From positions 1 to 57,305 of the forward strand of contig JAJYWT010000131.1 of assembly GCA_021791345.1 (NCBI GenBank): DNA of 57,305 nucleotides. Direction: 5' to 3'. The first letter of the stretch is position 1. Each line of letters begins with the position of its first letter. The DNA comes from a bacterium. Its GTDB lineage: Bacteria > Chloroflexota > Dormibacteria > UBA8260 > Bog-877. The notes beneath the pieces are model-generated. The model worked only from the letters and a program-made list of their open reading frames with translations. It did no database searches and was not told the origin of the DNA. Made by a program: the position numbers and the translations under genes. Below are positions 44,085-52,249 of this stretch, in pieces.

Positions 44085-44669
44085 GCGCCCGCGGCAAGCT
44101 CGCCGACCGCCCGCAGCGCGACCGCGCAGAGCTTCTCGCTGCTCATCGTGGAGCGTTACGATGACTCGCACATCAAAGGTCTTGCGCTCGCGCACCTCCT
44201 GATGTATAGTCGCCCAACGACAACGGTCCCAGAGCCGGCGGCTGAACGGCGCGGGGCACCCATCCGACCAAGAACTGGGAGTAGAGCGGAAGTGGCATGT
44301 CGCGGCCCCGCCTACCGATCTTCCGGTCCCCGGCTGTCAGGCACCGGTGAGGCTGCCACGCAAGGTGCGCTCGGGTTAGTAGGGGTGGCGCGGGCCAGGG
44401 GGGGCAACGCATTCCCGGCCACTTCGGCCCCGGGTGCCGCCGGTGGACGGGTCGACCTCAGAAGCACCGCCGCTGCCGCACTTCGGCGCAGGAGTTACCG
44501 AAGTGAAGGGCTGTTGCGTCCCCTGGCCTCTATACGCGCCGCAGCGGTGGGCATGTACTTCCCCCGGAACCAGACGCCCGGGCCCCAAACGGCCGCGGTG
44601 GCGATCGACGCACGGATGAGGCAAGTAAGGTCGGCTCGCGTCTAGGACAGCAAACTGGAGGAGAGAGTC
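44085..44669. other. Non-coding stretch with a promoter and a long leader
   Basis: About 585 bases without a convincing gene. A promoter is placed at 44182-44210, which would give the NCS1 permease a leader of some 450 nt. I looked for known riboswitch cores (TPP, purine, guanidine, cobalamin) by eye and saw none. Sequence here is somewhat less GC-biased than the genes to the left. Confidence 0.5.
44182..44210 (+). promoter_or_regulatory. Promoter for the NCS1 permease unit
   Basis: TTGCGC (44182-44187), 17-nt spacer, TATAGT (44205-44210) with a TG two bases before it (extended -10). The best-shaped promoter in this gap. Confidence 0.55.
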
Positions 44670-46151
44670 ATGGAGCTGCACGTGGGGTCTGGGGCCACAG
44701 GCGGGCCCTCGCAAGGCACCGAAGTTCAGGGAAAGGCGTTCGAGGTCGAACACCAGGGCATCGATATCAGCCCTGAGCAAGCACGGTACGGGCGCTCGTG
44801 GGACCTATTCCCCATCTGGTTTGCCGGAAACATTACGATCCTGGGCATCCCGATCGGGGCGGTGCTCGTCTCCTTCGGGCTCACGATTCCCGAGGCCCTT
44901 GCTGCTGACTTCATCGGCTGTTTGTCCTTCTTTATCGTCGGGTTGGCAGCGATTCCGGGCGCCCGGGCGGGTACCGCAACGCTCACCTTATCTCGTGCAG
45001 CGTTCGGCTTGCGCGGAAACAAAGCCCCCAGCTTCTTGAGTTGGATCACCCTGGTGGGTTGGGAGACGATTTCTCTGATCGTCGGAACGTTCGCCTTGGA
45101 GGCGCTCCTAGCCAAGGCGGGCATCTCCTCCAATCCCGCCATCGCCGTGATCTGCCTGCTGGCCATGGCGGTCGGCACGTTCTCCATCACTCTGCTCGGG
45201 CACGCGACCATCGTCTTTGTGCAGAAGTACGCCATGATCATATTTGGACTGGTCAGTTTGATCATCGTTATCTTCATGATCACGCATATAAAAGCAACGG
45301 TGGTGCCCAAGCCGGTCACAGGTAGTGTGTCGACAACTTGGCTTCTGGCCCTCTCGGTCATGTTCGCCTCGACCGTTTTCGCTTGGATCAACTACGCGGC
45401 CGACTACACTCGCCACCTGCCCACCCGCACTTCCGCCGCCGGGATAGTTTGGTGGACCGGCATCGGCGCCATCATCCCGGGGTCGATCCTCATCGGGACT
45501 GGTGTTCTAGTTGGGGCCCAGGTGGGCTTGGCGAGTGCCGCCAATCCGATTGCGGCGATGAGCAGCCTCGTCCCGACATGGATGGCGGTGCCCTTCTTGG
45601 TGACAGCCATCGCTGGACAGCTCACCTCAAACTTCCTCAACAGCTACTCATCGGGACTTAGCCTCTTGGCATTGGGGATCAAAGTACCCCGGACCCGCAC
45701 GATCCTGATTGACGGGACGATCTCGGTGCTGGTCGCGCTGTATGCGATCCTCATCACCAACTTCTCCTCCACTTTCACCTCCTTCCTCAGCCTTGAGGTG
45801 GTGTGGATCGCCTCGTGGAGCGCCATTTACATGGTTGATGCCCTGGACCGGCTGTCGCTGAGGCGCCAGGGATACTCGGGAGAGGACCTTCTGCGTATCA
45901 AGGGGGGCCAGTACTGGTATCGGAACGGCATCAATTGGGCTGCCGTTGGCTGCTGGATCGTTGGCTCGGTGGGCGCTTTCCTGTTCACGAACTCCGCCCT
46001 GTGGGCTAGCCCTCTGACCAAGATGTGGCTCGGGGGCGCCGACATCAGCGTATTTGTGGGGCTACTTCTGACCGGTGGACTTTACTTTGCGGTACTTCGG
46101 TTCATGAGGCCGCTGCCGGTTCCGGGCACTGAGGAAGCGTCAACGCTATAG
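44670..46151 (+). CDS. NCS1-family cytosine/purine-type permease
   Basis: A 493-residue membrane protein with about 12 helices. ISPEQARYGRSWDLFPIWFAGNITILGIPIG is the N-terminal NCS1 signature; SRAAFGLRGNKAPSFLSWITLVGWETI is helix 3 with the substrate Trp region; FAWINYAADYTRHLPTRT (about residues 235-252) is the helix 6 motif. It is only distantly like the NCS1 protein at 18152 and closer to cytosine/allantoin-type carriers. A GGAGGAGAGAG site precedes the ATG. The downstream deaminase genes (50773-54984) suggest a nucleobase-like cargo. A SelW-like gene follows 67 nt later. Confidence 0.88.
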   Translation: MELHVGSGATGGPSQGTEVQGKAFEVEHQGIDISPEQARYGRSWDLFPIWFAGNITILGIPIGAVLVSFGLTIPEALAADFIGCLSFFIVGLAAIPGARAGTATLTLSRAAFGLRGNKAPSFLSWITLVGWETISLIVGTFALEALLAKAGISSNPAIAVICLLAMAVGTFSITLLGHATIVFVQKYAMIIFGLVSLIIVIFMITHIKATVVPKPVTGSVSTTWLLALSVMFASTVFAWINYAADYTRHLPTRTSAAGIVWWTGIGAIIPGSILIGTGVLVGAQVGLASAANPIAAMSSLVPTWMAVPFLVTAIAGQLTSNFLNSYSSGLSLLALGIKVPRTRTILIDGTISVLVALYAILITNFSSTFTSFLSLEVVWIASWSAIYMVDALDRLSLRRQGYSGEDLLRIKGGQYWYRNGINWAAVGCWIVGSVGAFLFTNSALWASPLTKMWLGGADISVFVGLLLTGGLYFAVLRFMRPLPVPGTEEASTL

Positions 46152-46218
46152 TCGCCGTGTCAGTAGGTCATCTCCAAGCCCAGAGCGGGTTGGACGCAAG
46201 TGTCGCCAAGGAGGCTCG

Positions 46219-46509
46219 ATGGACGTCAAGGGGACTCGGTCGATCGAGATAGAGTTCTGCGTTCCGTGCGACCTGCGCGCCGATGCAGTGGCGGCGGTGC
46301 AGGAGTTGCTCGCAAGCTGGGTGCACGAGATCCGGGAGCTCCGGCTCGTGCCTGGAACCGGTGGGCGCTTCGAGGTATCGGTCGACGGCGTGCTGCTCTT
46401 CTCGAAGGCGCAGCTAGGGCGCACACCCGAGCCAGGCGAGCTGGCTGGCCTCCTCGGCGCGGTCACTGCGGCACGGGCCGGTACCGAGGAGACTTCCGCA
46501 GAAGAGTAG
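46219..46509 (+). CDS. SelT/SelW/SelH-family thioredoxin-like protein (Rdx)
   Basis: A 96-residue protein. IEIEFCVPCDLRADAVAAVQELL has the CxxC redox motif after the first strand (Cys14 and Cys17), and LVPGTGGRFEVSVDGVLLFS is the characteristic second half of the Rdx fold. Cys replaces the selenocysteine of animal SelW, as in most bacteria. The family binds glutathione-type thiols in eukaryotes; the bacterial role is unclear. An AAGGAGG site precedes the ATG. It probably shares the permease transcript and is followed by a hairpin at 46574. Confidence 0.88.
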   Translation: MDVKGTRSIEIEFCVPCDLRADAVAAVQELLASWVHEIRELRLVPGTGGRFEVSVDGVLLFSKAQLGRTPEPGELAGLLGAVTAARAGTEETSAEE

Positions 46510-46858
46510 GTCAACCGGCGAGGAGCGAGTCAGTTTCCTTCGTCCCCAGCGAAGGCAGTTCGCTATCACCTGGAGGGGCGGCACCGGCGAAGCAGCGGTG
46601 CCGCCTCTGGTCCAGGCTCAGCTGGCACCGCCCAACCCTACCGGGTCCCGCGCGTCTAGCTCCCGCTCCGCTGCCTCCAAGGGCAATGCTGATTCGGGAC
46701 TGTGAGTATCGGCGCGCGGACCAGTCAGCCGAGTGACGGTGCCGGCCTCGAGTTGACGGATGGACCTACGCGCGCGAATCTGCCCCGGGCGAATTTGAAA
46801 GGCGCTACTGGTGCCAACCCGACACCGCATTGATAGCGCGGATTGAACCGCGACAGCA
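46510..46858. other. Non-coding gap before the DeoR operon
   Basis: No gene seen. It contains the hairpin at 46574-46608 and nothing else clear before the DeoR promoter. Confidence 0.55.
46574..46608 (+). terminator. Hairpin terminator after the permease/SelW unit
   Basis: AGGGGCGGCACCG (46574-46586) pairs with CGGTGCCGCCTCT (46596-46608) over 13 positions with one mismatch, 9-nt loop. No T-run. Confidence 0.7.
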
Positions 46859-46887
46859 TTGCAAACGCTCACTATTTTATGTACACT
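46859..46887 (+). promoter_or_regulatory. Promoter of the DeoR-led operon
   Basis: TTGCAA (46859-46864), 17-nt spacer, TACACT (46882-46887); ATG follows 8 nt later, so the DeoR message is probably leaderless. The region is AT-rich (ACTATTTTATGTACACTA), unlike its surroundings. Confidence 0.7.
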
Positions 46888-46895
46888 AGCGCACT

Positions 46896-47657
46896 ATGGA
46901 CGTGAAGACGCGCAGGGAACTTCTGCTCAAGCTCCTCGAGGAACGTGGGGCCGTGGGCGTGTCGGACGCGAGCGGTTCGATCAAGGTGTCGCAGATGACG
47001 ATCCGCCGCGACCTCCAGGTGCTGGCCCGCGCGGGGCTGGCTGTCCGTGTCCACGGCGGCGCAGTGGCCGCCGCATCCACCAGCTATGAACAGCCATTTT
47101 CAGGCCGTGCCGAACGGAACGTCGAGGCTAAGCAGCGGATCGGAGCGGTGGCGGCCAGCCTTGTCGGCGACGGGGAAACCGTGATCCTTGACGTCGGGAC
47201 GACCGCGATGCAGGTCGCCGCCGCCCTGGTCGGGCGCCGCAATCTGACGATCCTGACACCGAGCCTGCGCGCTCTCAGCGTGCTACAGGATCAGGAGGGC
47301 ATTCAGCTGATGACTACGGGCGGGGTCCTGCGCCGCGGAGAACTTTCGCTGACCGGAGAGTTGGCCGAGAAGGCGTTCAGCGACTTCCGCTTCGACACTT
47401 TCATCATGGGGGTTGGGGGTGTGCATCCCGTCCACGGGCTGACCGAGTTCAACCCGGCTGACGCCAGAGTGAAGAGGTGTGCGCTCGCATCGGCCGGCCG
47501 GTGCGTCGTAGTGGCCGATCACAGCAAGCTCGGGCGGATCGCGTTCTCACGGGTAGGGCCGCTCACGGCTGCCCGGTACTTGGTTACCGATCGAGATGCC
47601 GATGGGGGCGCGCTGGATGCAATCCGATCAGAAGGCGTGGAGGTGATCCTGGCATGA
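46896..47657 (+). CDS. DeoR/GlpR-family transcriptional regulator
   Basis: A 253-residue repressor-type protein. Residues about 4-55 are the DeoR winged helix (LLKLLEERGAVGVSDASGSIKVSQMTIRRDLQVLARAG, ending in VRVHGGAV). Residues about 75-235 are the DeoRC sugar-phosphate sensor (ILDVGTTAMQVAAAL; LMTTGGVLRRGELSLTG; FDTFIMGVGGVHPVHGLTEFNPADARVKR). These proteins sense phosphorylated sugars or polyols. The ATG lies 8 nt after a TACACT box. It is followed without gap by BtpA-, kinase- and SDR-type genes it should control. The DeoR plus BtpA/SgcQ pairing recalls the sgc operon of E. coli. Confidence 0.92.
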   Translation: MDVKTRRELLLKLLEERGAVGVSDASGSIKVSQMTIRRDLQVLARAGLAVRVHGGAVAAASTSYEQPFSGRAERNVEAKQRIGAVAASLVGDGETVILDVGTTAMQVAAALVGRRNLTILTPSLRALSVLQDQEGIQLMTTGGVLRRGELSLTGELAEKAFSDFRFDTFIMGVGGVHPVHGLTEFNPADARVKRCALASAGRCVVVADHSKLGRIAFSRVGPLTAARYLVTDRDADGGALDAIRSEGVEVILA

Positions 47658-48454
47658 CTAGCAGATTTCGGTCGGTCTTCCACGGCGAAAAGACGCTCAT
47701 CGCGATGGCCCATTTGCTGCCCCTGCCAGGCGCGCCCCTGTACGACGCCGCTCGGGGGATGGACGGCATCCTGGAATCCCTGCGCCAAGACCTGGCGATC
47801 CTCCTCGACGCGGACTTCGACGCTGTCATGTTCTGCAATGAGGGGGATCGCCCCTACACCCTGCAGGCCAATCTCGCGGGGGTGGCGGCTCTCGCCCGGG
47901 CTGTCAGCGAGCTGGCGCCCACGACGGTACCCTTCGGCGTCGACTACCTGTGGGACGCCGAGGCGGCGCTGTCGGTCGCAGCCGTGACCGGAGCCGCCTT
48001 CGTGCGCGAAGTGGTTACTGGAGTCTACGAGTCCGACATGGGACTTTGGCATCCGGACGCGGGGCGCCTTCTGCGGCGACGCCGCGAGCTGAGCGCCGAG
48101 GGCACGCTCATCTTTATGAACATTACCCCAGAATTCGCATCCTCCCTGGGGCGGCGCACGGTAGCCGAGGTCGCGCGCAGTGCGGTAGTCTCCAGCCTGG
48201 CCGACGCCATCTTAGTTTCCGGGTCCATGGCTGGGAGCGAGCCCGACATGGTTACCGTGCGGGCCGCATGTGAGGGTGTCGACGGAGCCGTCCCGGTCTT
48301 GGTGAACACGGGCACCAACGCCGCCAATATCGGCCGGTTCCTAGAGATCGCCGATGGCGCGATCGTTGGATCGGGGCTCAAGGCTAACGGTGACACCTGG
48401 GCGCCAGTGAGCGCTGAGCGGGTCAGCTCCTATCTGAGGGCGGCCGGGCGGTGA
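47654..48454 (+). CDS. BtpA/SgcQ-family protein
   Basis: A 266-residue TIM-barrel-like protein. MAHLLPLPGAPLYD, then DLAILLDADFDAVMFCNEGDRPY, PFGVDYLWDAEAALSVAAVTGAAFVREVVTG and DGAIVGSGLKANGDTWAPVSAERVSSYL are the family segments. BtpA was named for a photosystem I assembly factor, but most bacterial members (SgcQ) sit in carbohydrate operons and have no proven reaction. ATG overlaps the DeoR stop (ATGA) and its own end overlaps the kinase start. Here it probably acts on the same sugar-type compound as the kinase. Confidence 0.88.
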   Translation: MTSRFRSVFHGEKTLIAMAHLLPLPGAPLYDAARGMDGILESLRQDLAILLDADFDAVMFCNEGDRPYTLQANLAGVAALARAVSELAPTTVPFGVDYLWDAEAALSVAAVTGAAFVREVVTGVYESDMGLWHPDAGRLLRRRRELSAEGTLIFMNITPEFASSLGRRTVAEVARSAVVSSLADAILVSGSMAGSEPDMVTVRAACEGVDGAVPVLVNTGTNAANIGRFLEIADGAIVGSGLKANGDTWAPVSAERVSSYLRAAGR

Positions 48455-49899
48455 GCGTGGTACTCGGGCTAGACATTGGGACCACCTCCACCAAGGGGGT
48501 GGTGCTTGACCCGCAGTCTGGCATCGTGGAGTCGCTAAGCCGTCCGGTCGCTCCGGCCTCGCGGGCCCCTGGGTGGTTCGAGGAGGACCCGGAGCAGTGG
48601 TGGCGCAACGTGTGCGAGATCTGCAGCGAGGTCACGTCCCGATATGAGGTCGCAAGCGTGGGCGTTTGCGGCATGGTTCCCTGCGTAATCCTGCTGGATG
48701 GAGAGGGAGCGCCTCTCATGCCCTCGATTCAACAGAACGACGCGCGGGCCGGTGTGGAGATCGCAGTGCTGCGGGGCCGGCTTGACGAGGACGATATCCT
48801 GAGGCGGACCGGTTCAGCGATAACCCAGCAGTCGGTGGGGCCGACTCTCCTGTGGATCGCCGACCATGAGCCCGGCGTATGGGCCAAGACACGGCAGATC
48901 TGCGGGTCCTACGACTTCATCGTCTACCGCCTCACGAACACTAACTCGATCGAGTCGAACTGGGCGCTCGAGAGTGGGCTCTACGACTTCCAAACTCGGG
49001 CCTGGGCAGCCGACGTACTTCAGGCATGTGGGTGCGATGCCGGGCTGCTGGCCCCAGTGCGCGACGCCAGCGCGGTCGTGGGACGGGTGACCCGCTCGGG
49101 GTCCCAGGAGACGGGGCTCAAGGAGGGGACCCCGGTGACCGCGGCGGGCGCTGACCACGTGTCGGCGGCCCTAGCTTCGGGAGTGGTCCGAGAGGGGGAT
49201 CTGCTGGTAAAGCTAGGGGGCGCCGGCGACATCTTGATGTGCACCACAGAACCCGTGGTGGATCGACGCCTGTACTTGGACTACCACGTGGTGCCCAACC
49301 TGTGGCTTCCCAATGGCTGCATGGCCTCCAGCGGGACGCTGGTGAGGTGGTTTCAAAGGCAGCTCGCCAGGGGAGCGAGCCTGTCCGAATTGGATGCGGA
49401 GGCCGCGGAGAGTGCGCCGGGGGCCCGAGGGGTTACCTGTCTGCCCTACTTCCTAGGCGAAAAAACTCCCATCCACGACCCCGACGCGAGGGGCGCCTTC
49501 ACCGGGCTCCATCTCGGCACGACCAGGGGCGATGTATTTCGGGCCGTACTGGAGTCGGTGGGGTACGCGTTCCGCCACCATCTAGAGGTGCTGGCGGAGC
49601 ATGGGCTTACGCCACGGCGCATTCGAATTGCGGACGGGGGGTCTAAATCCAGGCTCTGGGTCCAGATCATTGCGGGGATCCTCGGGGCACAGCTGGAAAC
49701 GCTGGAGGTTCCGGACGCGTCGGCCGTCGGGGCGGCATTCGTCGGGGGTCTGGCCGCTGGCGCGTTTGGTGGATGGGACGAAATCGAACGCTTCGTGACG
49801 TTGCGGTCTCGGGTGGATCCCGAGGACCAGTTCCAGTACGCGGAGGGCTATTCGAAGTACCGGGCGCTCTACCCGGCGTTGAGGGGTGCAGGCGAATGA
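48451..49899 (+). CDS. FGGY-family carbohydrate kinase
   Basis: A 482-residue sugar kinase. LGLDIGTTSTKGVVLDPQSG is the N-terminal phosphate motif; PSIQQNDARAGVEIA, SYDFIVYRLT and TAAGADHVSAALASGVV follow in FGGY order; the C-terminal ATP half has TCLPYFLGEKTPIHDPDARGAFTGL and IADGGSKSRLWVQIIAGILG. Xylulokinase-like enzymes share this pattern; the acceptor could be a ketopentose, erythrulose or other polyol. GTG overlaps the BtpA stop and its own stop overlaps the SDR start. The DeoR protein probably senses its product. Confidence 0.9.
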   Translation: MSVVLGLDIGTTSTKGVVLDPQSGIVESLSRPVAPASRAPGWFEEDPEQWWRNVCEICSEVTSRYEVASVGVCGMVPCVILLDGEGAPLMPSIQQNDARAGVEIAVLRGRLDEDDILRRTGSAITQQSVGPTLLWIADHEPGVWAKTRQICGSYDFIVYRLTNTNSIESNWALESGLYDFQTRAWAADVLQACGCDAGLLAPVRDASAVVGRVTRSGSQETGLKEGTPVTAAGADHVSAALASGVVREGDLLVKLGGAGDILMCTTEPVVDRRLYLDYHVVPNLWLPNGCMASSGTLVRWFQRQLARGASLSELDAEAAESAPGARGVTCLPYFLGEKTPIHDPDARGAFTGLHLGTTRGDVFRAVLESVGYAFRHHLEVLAEHGLTPRRIRIADGGSKSRLWVQIIAGILGAQLETLEVPDASAVGAAFVGGLAAGAFGGWDEIERFVTLRSRVDPEDQFQYAEGYSKYRALYPALRGAGE

Positions 49900-50648
49900 A
49901 CGCATTGGTTACCGGTGCGGGCTCCGGGATCGGAGCCGCGGTCGCTCGCGAATTGACGGCGCGCGGATTCACCGTCGGAGTGACTGACGTGAGTGCCACC
50001 GCGGCGGCCGCGGTCGCGGAGAGCTTGGACACGTTCCATACGACCCTGGACGTGACCAGCGCGGTGTCGGTTCACGAGGCTGCGTCGCTGGTGGAGGCGG
50101 AGCTTGGCCCGATCTCGGTTTGGGTGTGCAACGCCGGCGTGTCGACCATGGGGCGCTTTGTGGACCTGACCTTGGCGGAGTGGAATCGGATGTTCGCTGT
50201 CAACTCAAGGGGGGCGTTCCTCTGCGGGCGGGAAGCTTCGCGGCGGATGATCAGGCAGCGCACCAGGGGTTCCATCGTCAACATCGCGTCTATGGCTGGG
50301 AAGCAGGGTCGGGTGCCCTTCCTTGCCCACTACGTGGCCTCCAAGTTCGCGGTCGTGGGGCTCACCCAGGCGATGGCGTTGGAGCTGGCCGAGTTTGGCA
50401 TCAGGGTTAATGCCGTGTGCCCGGGGTTCGTGGCCACTTCGATGCAGGAGCGAGAGGTCAAGTGGGAGGCGCGGCTCCGGGGAATCAGTGAGGAGCAGGT
50501 CCTGGACTCGTATGTGCGCGACACCCCGATGGGGCGGCTGGAGCTGCCCGAGGACGTGGCCCGAGTGGTGGCCTTTCTTGCCGGCCCGGACGCAGGCTTC
50601 ATTACGGGCGAAGCCGTGTCCGTGAATGGCGGGGCGTACATGGATTGA
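49896..50648 (+). CDS. Short-chain dehydrogenase/reductase, polyol-type
   Basis: A 250-residue classical SDR. TGAGSGIG (residues 7-14) binds NAD(P), VWVCNAGVSTMG is the NAG motif, and NIASMAGKQGRVPFLAHYVASKFAVVGLTQ holds Ser, Tyr and Lys of the active site. PEDVARVVAFLAGPDAGFITGEAVSVNGG is the normal C-terminus. Last gene of the DeoR-BtpA-kinase operon, so it probably turns a polyol into the ketose that the kinase phosphorylates, or the reverse. ATG overlaps the kinase stop. It is not closely similar to the pyridoxal dehydrogenase at 17324, which has the [10 protein letters not shown] active-site run. Confidence 0.9.
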   Translation: MNALVTGAGSGIGAAVARELTARGFTVGVTDVSATAAAAVAESLDTFHTTLDVTSAVSVHEAASLVEAELGPISVWVCNAGVSTMGRFVDLTLAEWNRMFAVNSRGAFLCGREASRRMIRQRTRGSIVNIASMAGKQGRVPFLAHYVASKFAVVGLTQAMALELAEFGIRVNAVCPGFVATSMQEREVKWEARLRGISEEQVLDSYVRDTPMGRLELPEDVARVVAFLAGPDAGFITGEAVSVNGGAYMD

Positions 50649-50772
50649 GATCGGTGGGACGGGACGCGAGGTGGAGCCGGGCCGCTCAGCGGACGGACAG
50701 ACGGGTTCCCGGTGGCCCAGAGCTGGCCGACACTGAGGCCCGCGGGCAGGCACGGCTGGTCCCGCTGCCTCG

Positions 50773-52218
50773 ATGGGAACTGGCGTTGTGAGCGCGGGAG
50801 CTCTGCTCCTGGAGGAGATCGGCACCGTCGTCACCATGGACGACGAGCGCAGAGAAATTCAGGACGCCTACATCGGCATCCGCGACGGGGTCGTGCAGGT
50901 CGTGTCCTCAGGACAGCCCAGCCGGGAATGGGAAGGGGCGACCCGGGTCTCCTGCCAAGGCCTATTGGCTGTACCAGGGCTGGTGAATACCCACCATCAC
51001 CTCTTTCAGTTGGTGTCCCGATGCCTGCCCGCCTGCCAGGATGCCCCGCTTGAATCTTGGCTGGCCACCCTCTACCCGATCTGGGCGCGGACTACACCCG
51101 AGTCGACGTATGCAAGTGCCCTAGCGGGCCTCGGCGAGTTGGCCCTGAGCGGCTGTACCACTTGCGTGGACCACATGTTCGCGTTCCCATCCTCGCCTGG
51201 GGCGTCCGTCGAGTGTGTCGCCGCCACCGTCGCGGCCGCCGGACAGATTGGAATGCGCATACATGTGGTCCGAGGAGCCGTCGATCCCGGCTACCGGGCA
51301 GCCGACCACCCAGGCGCGGCGCTGGCCGAGACCCTGGACCGCACCTTGGGGGAGATGGAGGACGCCATCGGGCGCTTCCACCACCCCGGCAGCGGATCGA
51401 TGAGTCAGGTGGCGCTCGGCGCGGACGCCCTCAGCCCCGAAGGGGAGCCGCTCATGCGGGCAATGGCCGACATGACAAGAACGCACGGTGTCCTTCGCCA
51501 CACTCATTGCAGCCAGGTTGTGGGTGAGGTCGCCTACTGTGAGGCCACCTACGGGAGCGGACCAGTGCAGCGCCTGGCCGAGCTGGGCTGGCTGGACGAC
51601 CGAACCTGGTTGGCGCACGCCGTACACGTGGCCCCGTCCGAGCAGGCCCTGCTGGCCGAGGCACGGGTGGCGGTGGCCCACTGCCCCACGTCCAACATGC
51701 GGCTCGGCGCCGGGCTAGCGCCGATCGCCAGCTATCTGAAGCTTGGCATGCGGGTCGGGATTGGTGTCGATGGGAGCGCGTCAAACGACGCGGGCAATCT
51801 GCTGGGAGAAGCCAGGCAGGCGTTGCTGGTCTCCCGTCTGCGGGAGGCGAGCCCGATGCTGGATGCTAGGAGCGTCCTCGAGATGGCCACCCGCCTCGGC
51901 GCAGCCGTGCTCCATCGGGGTGACCTCGGGGTACTGGCACCTGGCCGGCGAGCCGATATAGCCCTCTACCGGCAGTCGGGGGTCGCCGCTGCGGGCGTGG
52001 CCAACGACCCCGCGGCCGCGCTGGTTCTCGCCTGGCCCCCGAAGGCGACCCACGTGCTGGTCGAGGGATCTTGGGTGGTGCGGGATGGACAGCTGGTGAA
52101 TGTCGACGAAGCGTGGGCAGCCAAGAACCTCTTTTCGGCAATGGAGCAGCAAGGTGAGTGGGCGACCCCGGCTGGCCCGCCCGGCACCCGCTCAGGCATT
52201 GGGGAGGTGGCGAACTGA
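50773..52218 (+). CDS. 8-Oxoguanine-deaminase/TRZ-ATZ-family amidohydrolase, active-site variant
   Basis: A 481-residue zinc amidohydrolase. GLVNTHHHLFQL (His74, His76), HTHCSQVVGE (His243/245 region), HAVHV and GVDGSASNDAGNLLGEARQALL are the metal and substrate motifs of the 8-oxoguanine deaminase/AtzB group. However, where the group has HxxAE, with Glu as proton shuttle, this protein has HCSQ (Gln248). Its neighbour at 52250 keeps the Glu. So its chemistry may differ or be weak. ATG was used; a GTG 15 nt later is an alternative. It starts 124 nt after the SDR gene, so it may be in the same transcript. Confidence 0.87.
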   Translation: MGTGVVSAGALLLEEIGTVVTMDDERREIQDAYIGIRDGVVQVVSSGQPSREWEGATRVSCQGLLAVPGLVNTHHHLFQLVSRCLPACQDAPLESWLATLYPIWARTTPESTYASALAGLGELALSGCTTCVDHMFAFPSSPGASVECVAATVAAAGQIGMRIHVVRGAVDPGYRAADHPGAALAETLDRTLGEMEDAIGRFHHPGSGSMSQVALGADALSPEGEPLMRAMADMTRTHGVLRHTHCSQVVGEVAYCEATYGSGPVQRLAELGWLDDRTWLAHAVHVAPSEQALLAEARVAVAHCPTSNMRLGAGLAPIASYLKLGMRVGIGVDGSASNDAGNLLGEARQALLVSRLREASPMLDARSVLEMATRLGAAVLHRGDLGVLAPGRRADIALYRQSGVAAAGVANDPAAALVLAWPPKATHVLVEGSWVVRDGQLVNVDEAWAAKNLFSAMEQQGEWATPAGPPGTRSGIGEVAN

Positions 52219-52249
52219 GCTGGGATCCGCAAGTGGACGAGGAGGAGCT

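Noticed and set aside
44085..44669. Small genes in the gap before the NCS1 permease
   Set aside because: Frames there lack ribosome sites, domain patterns and typical codon use.
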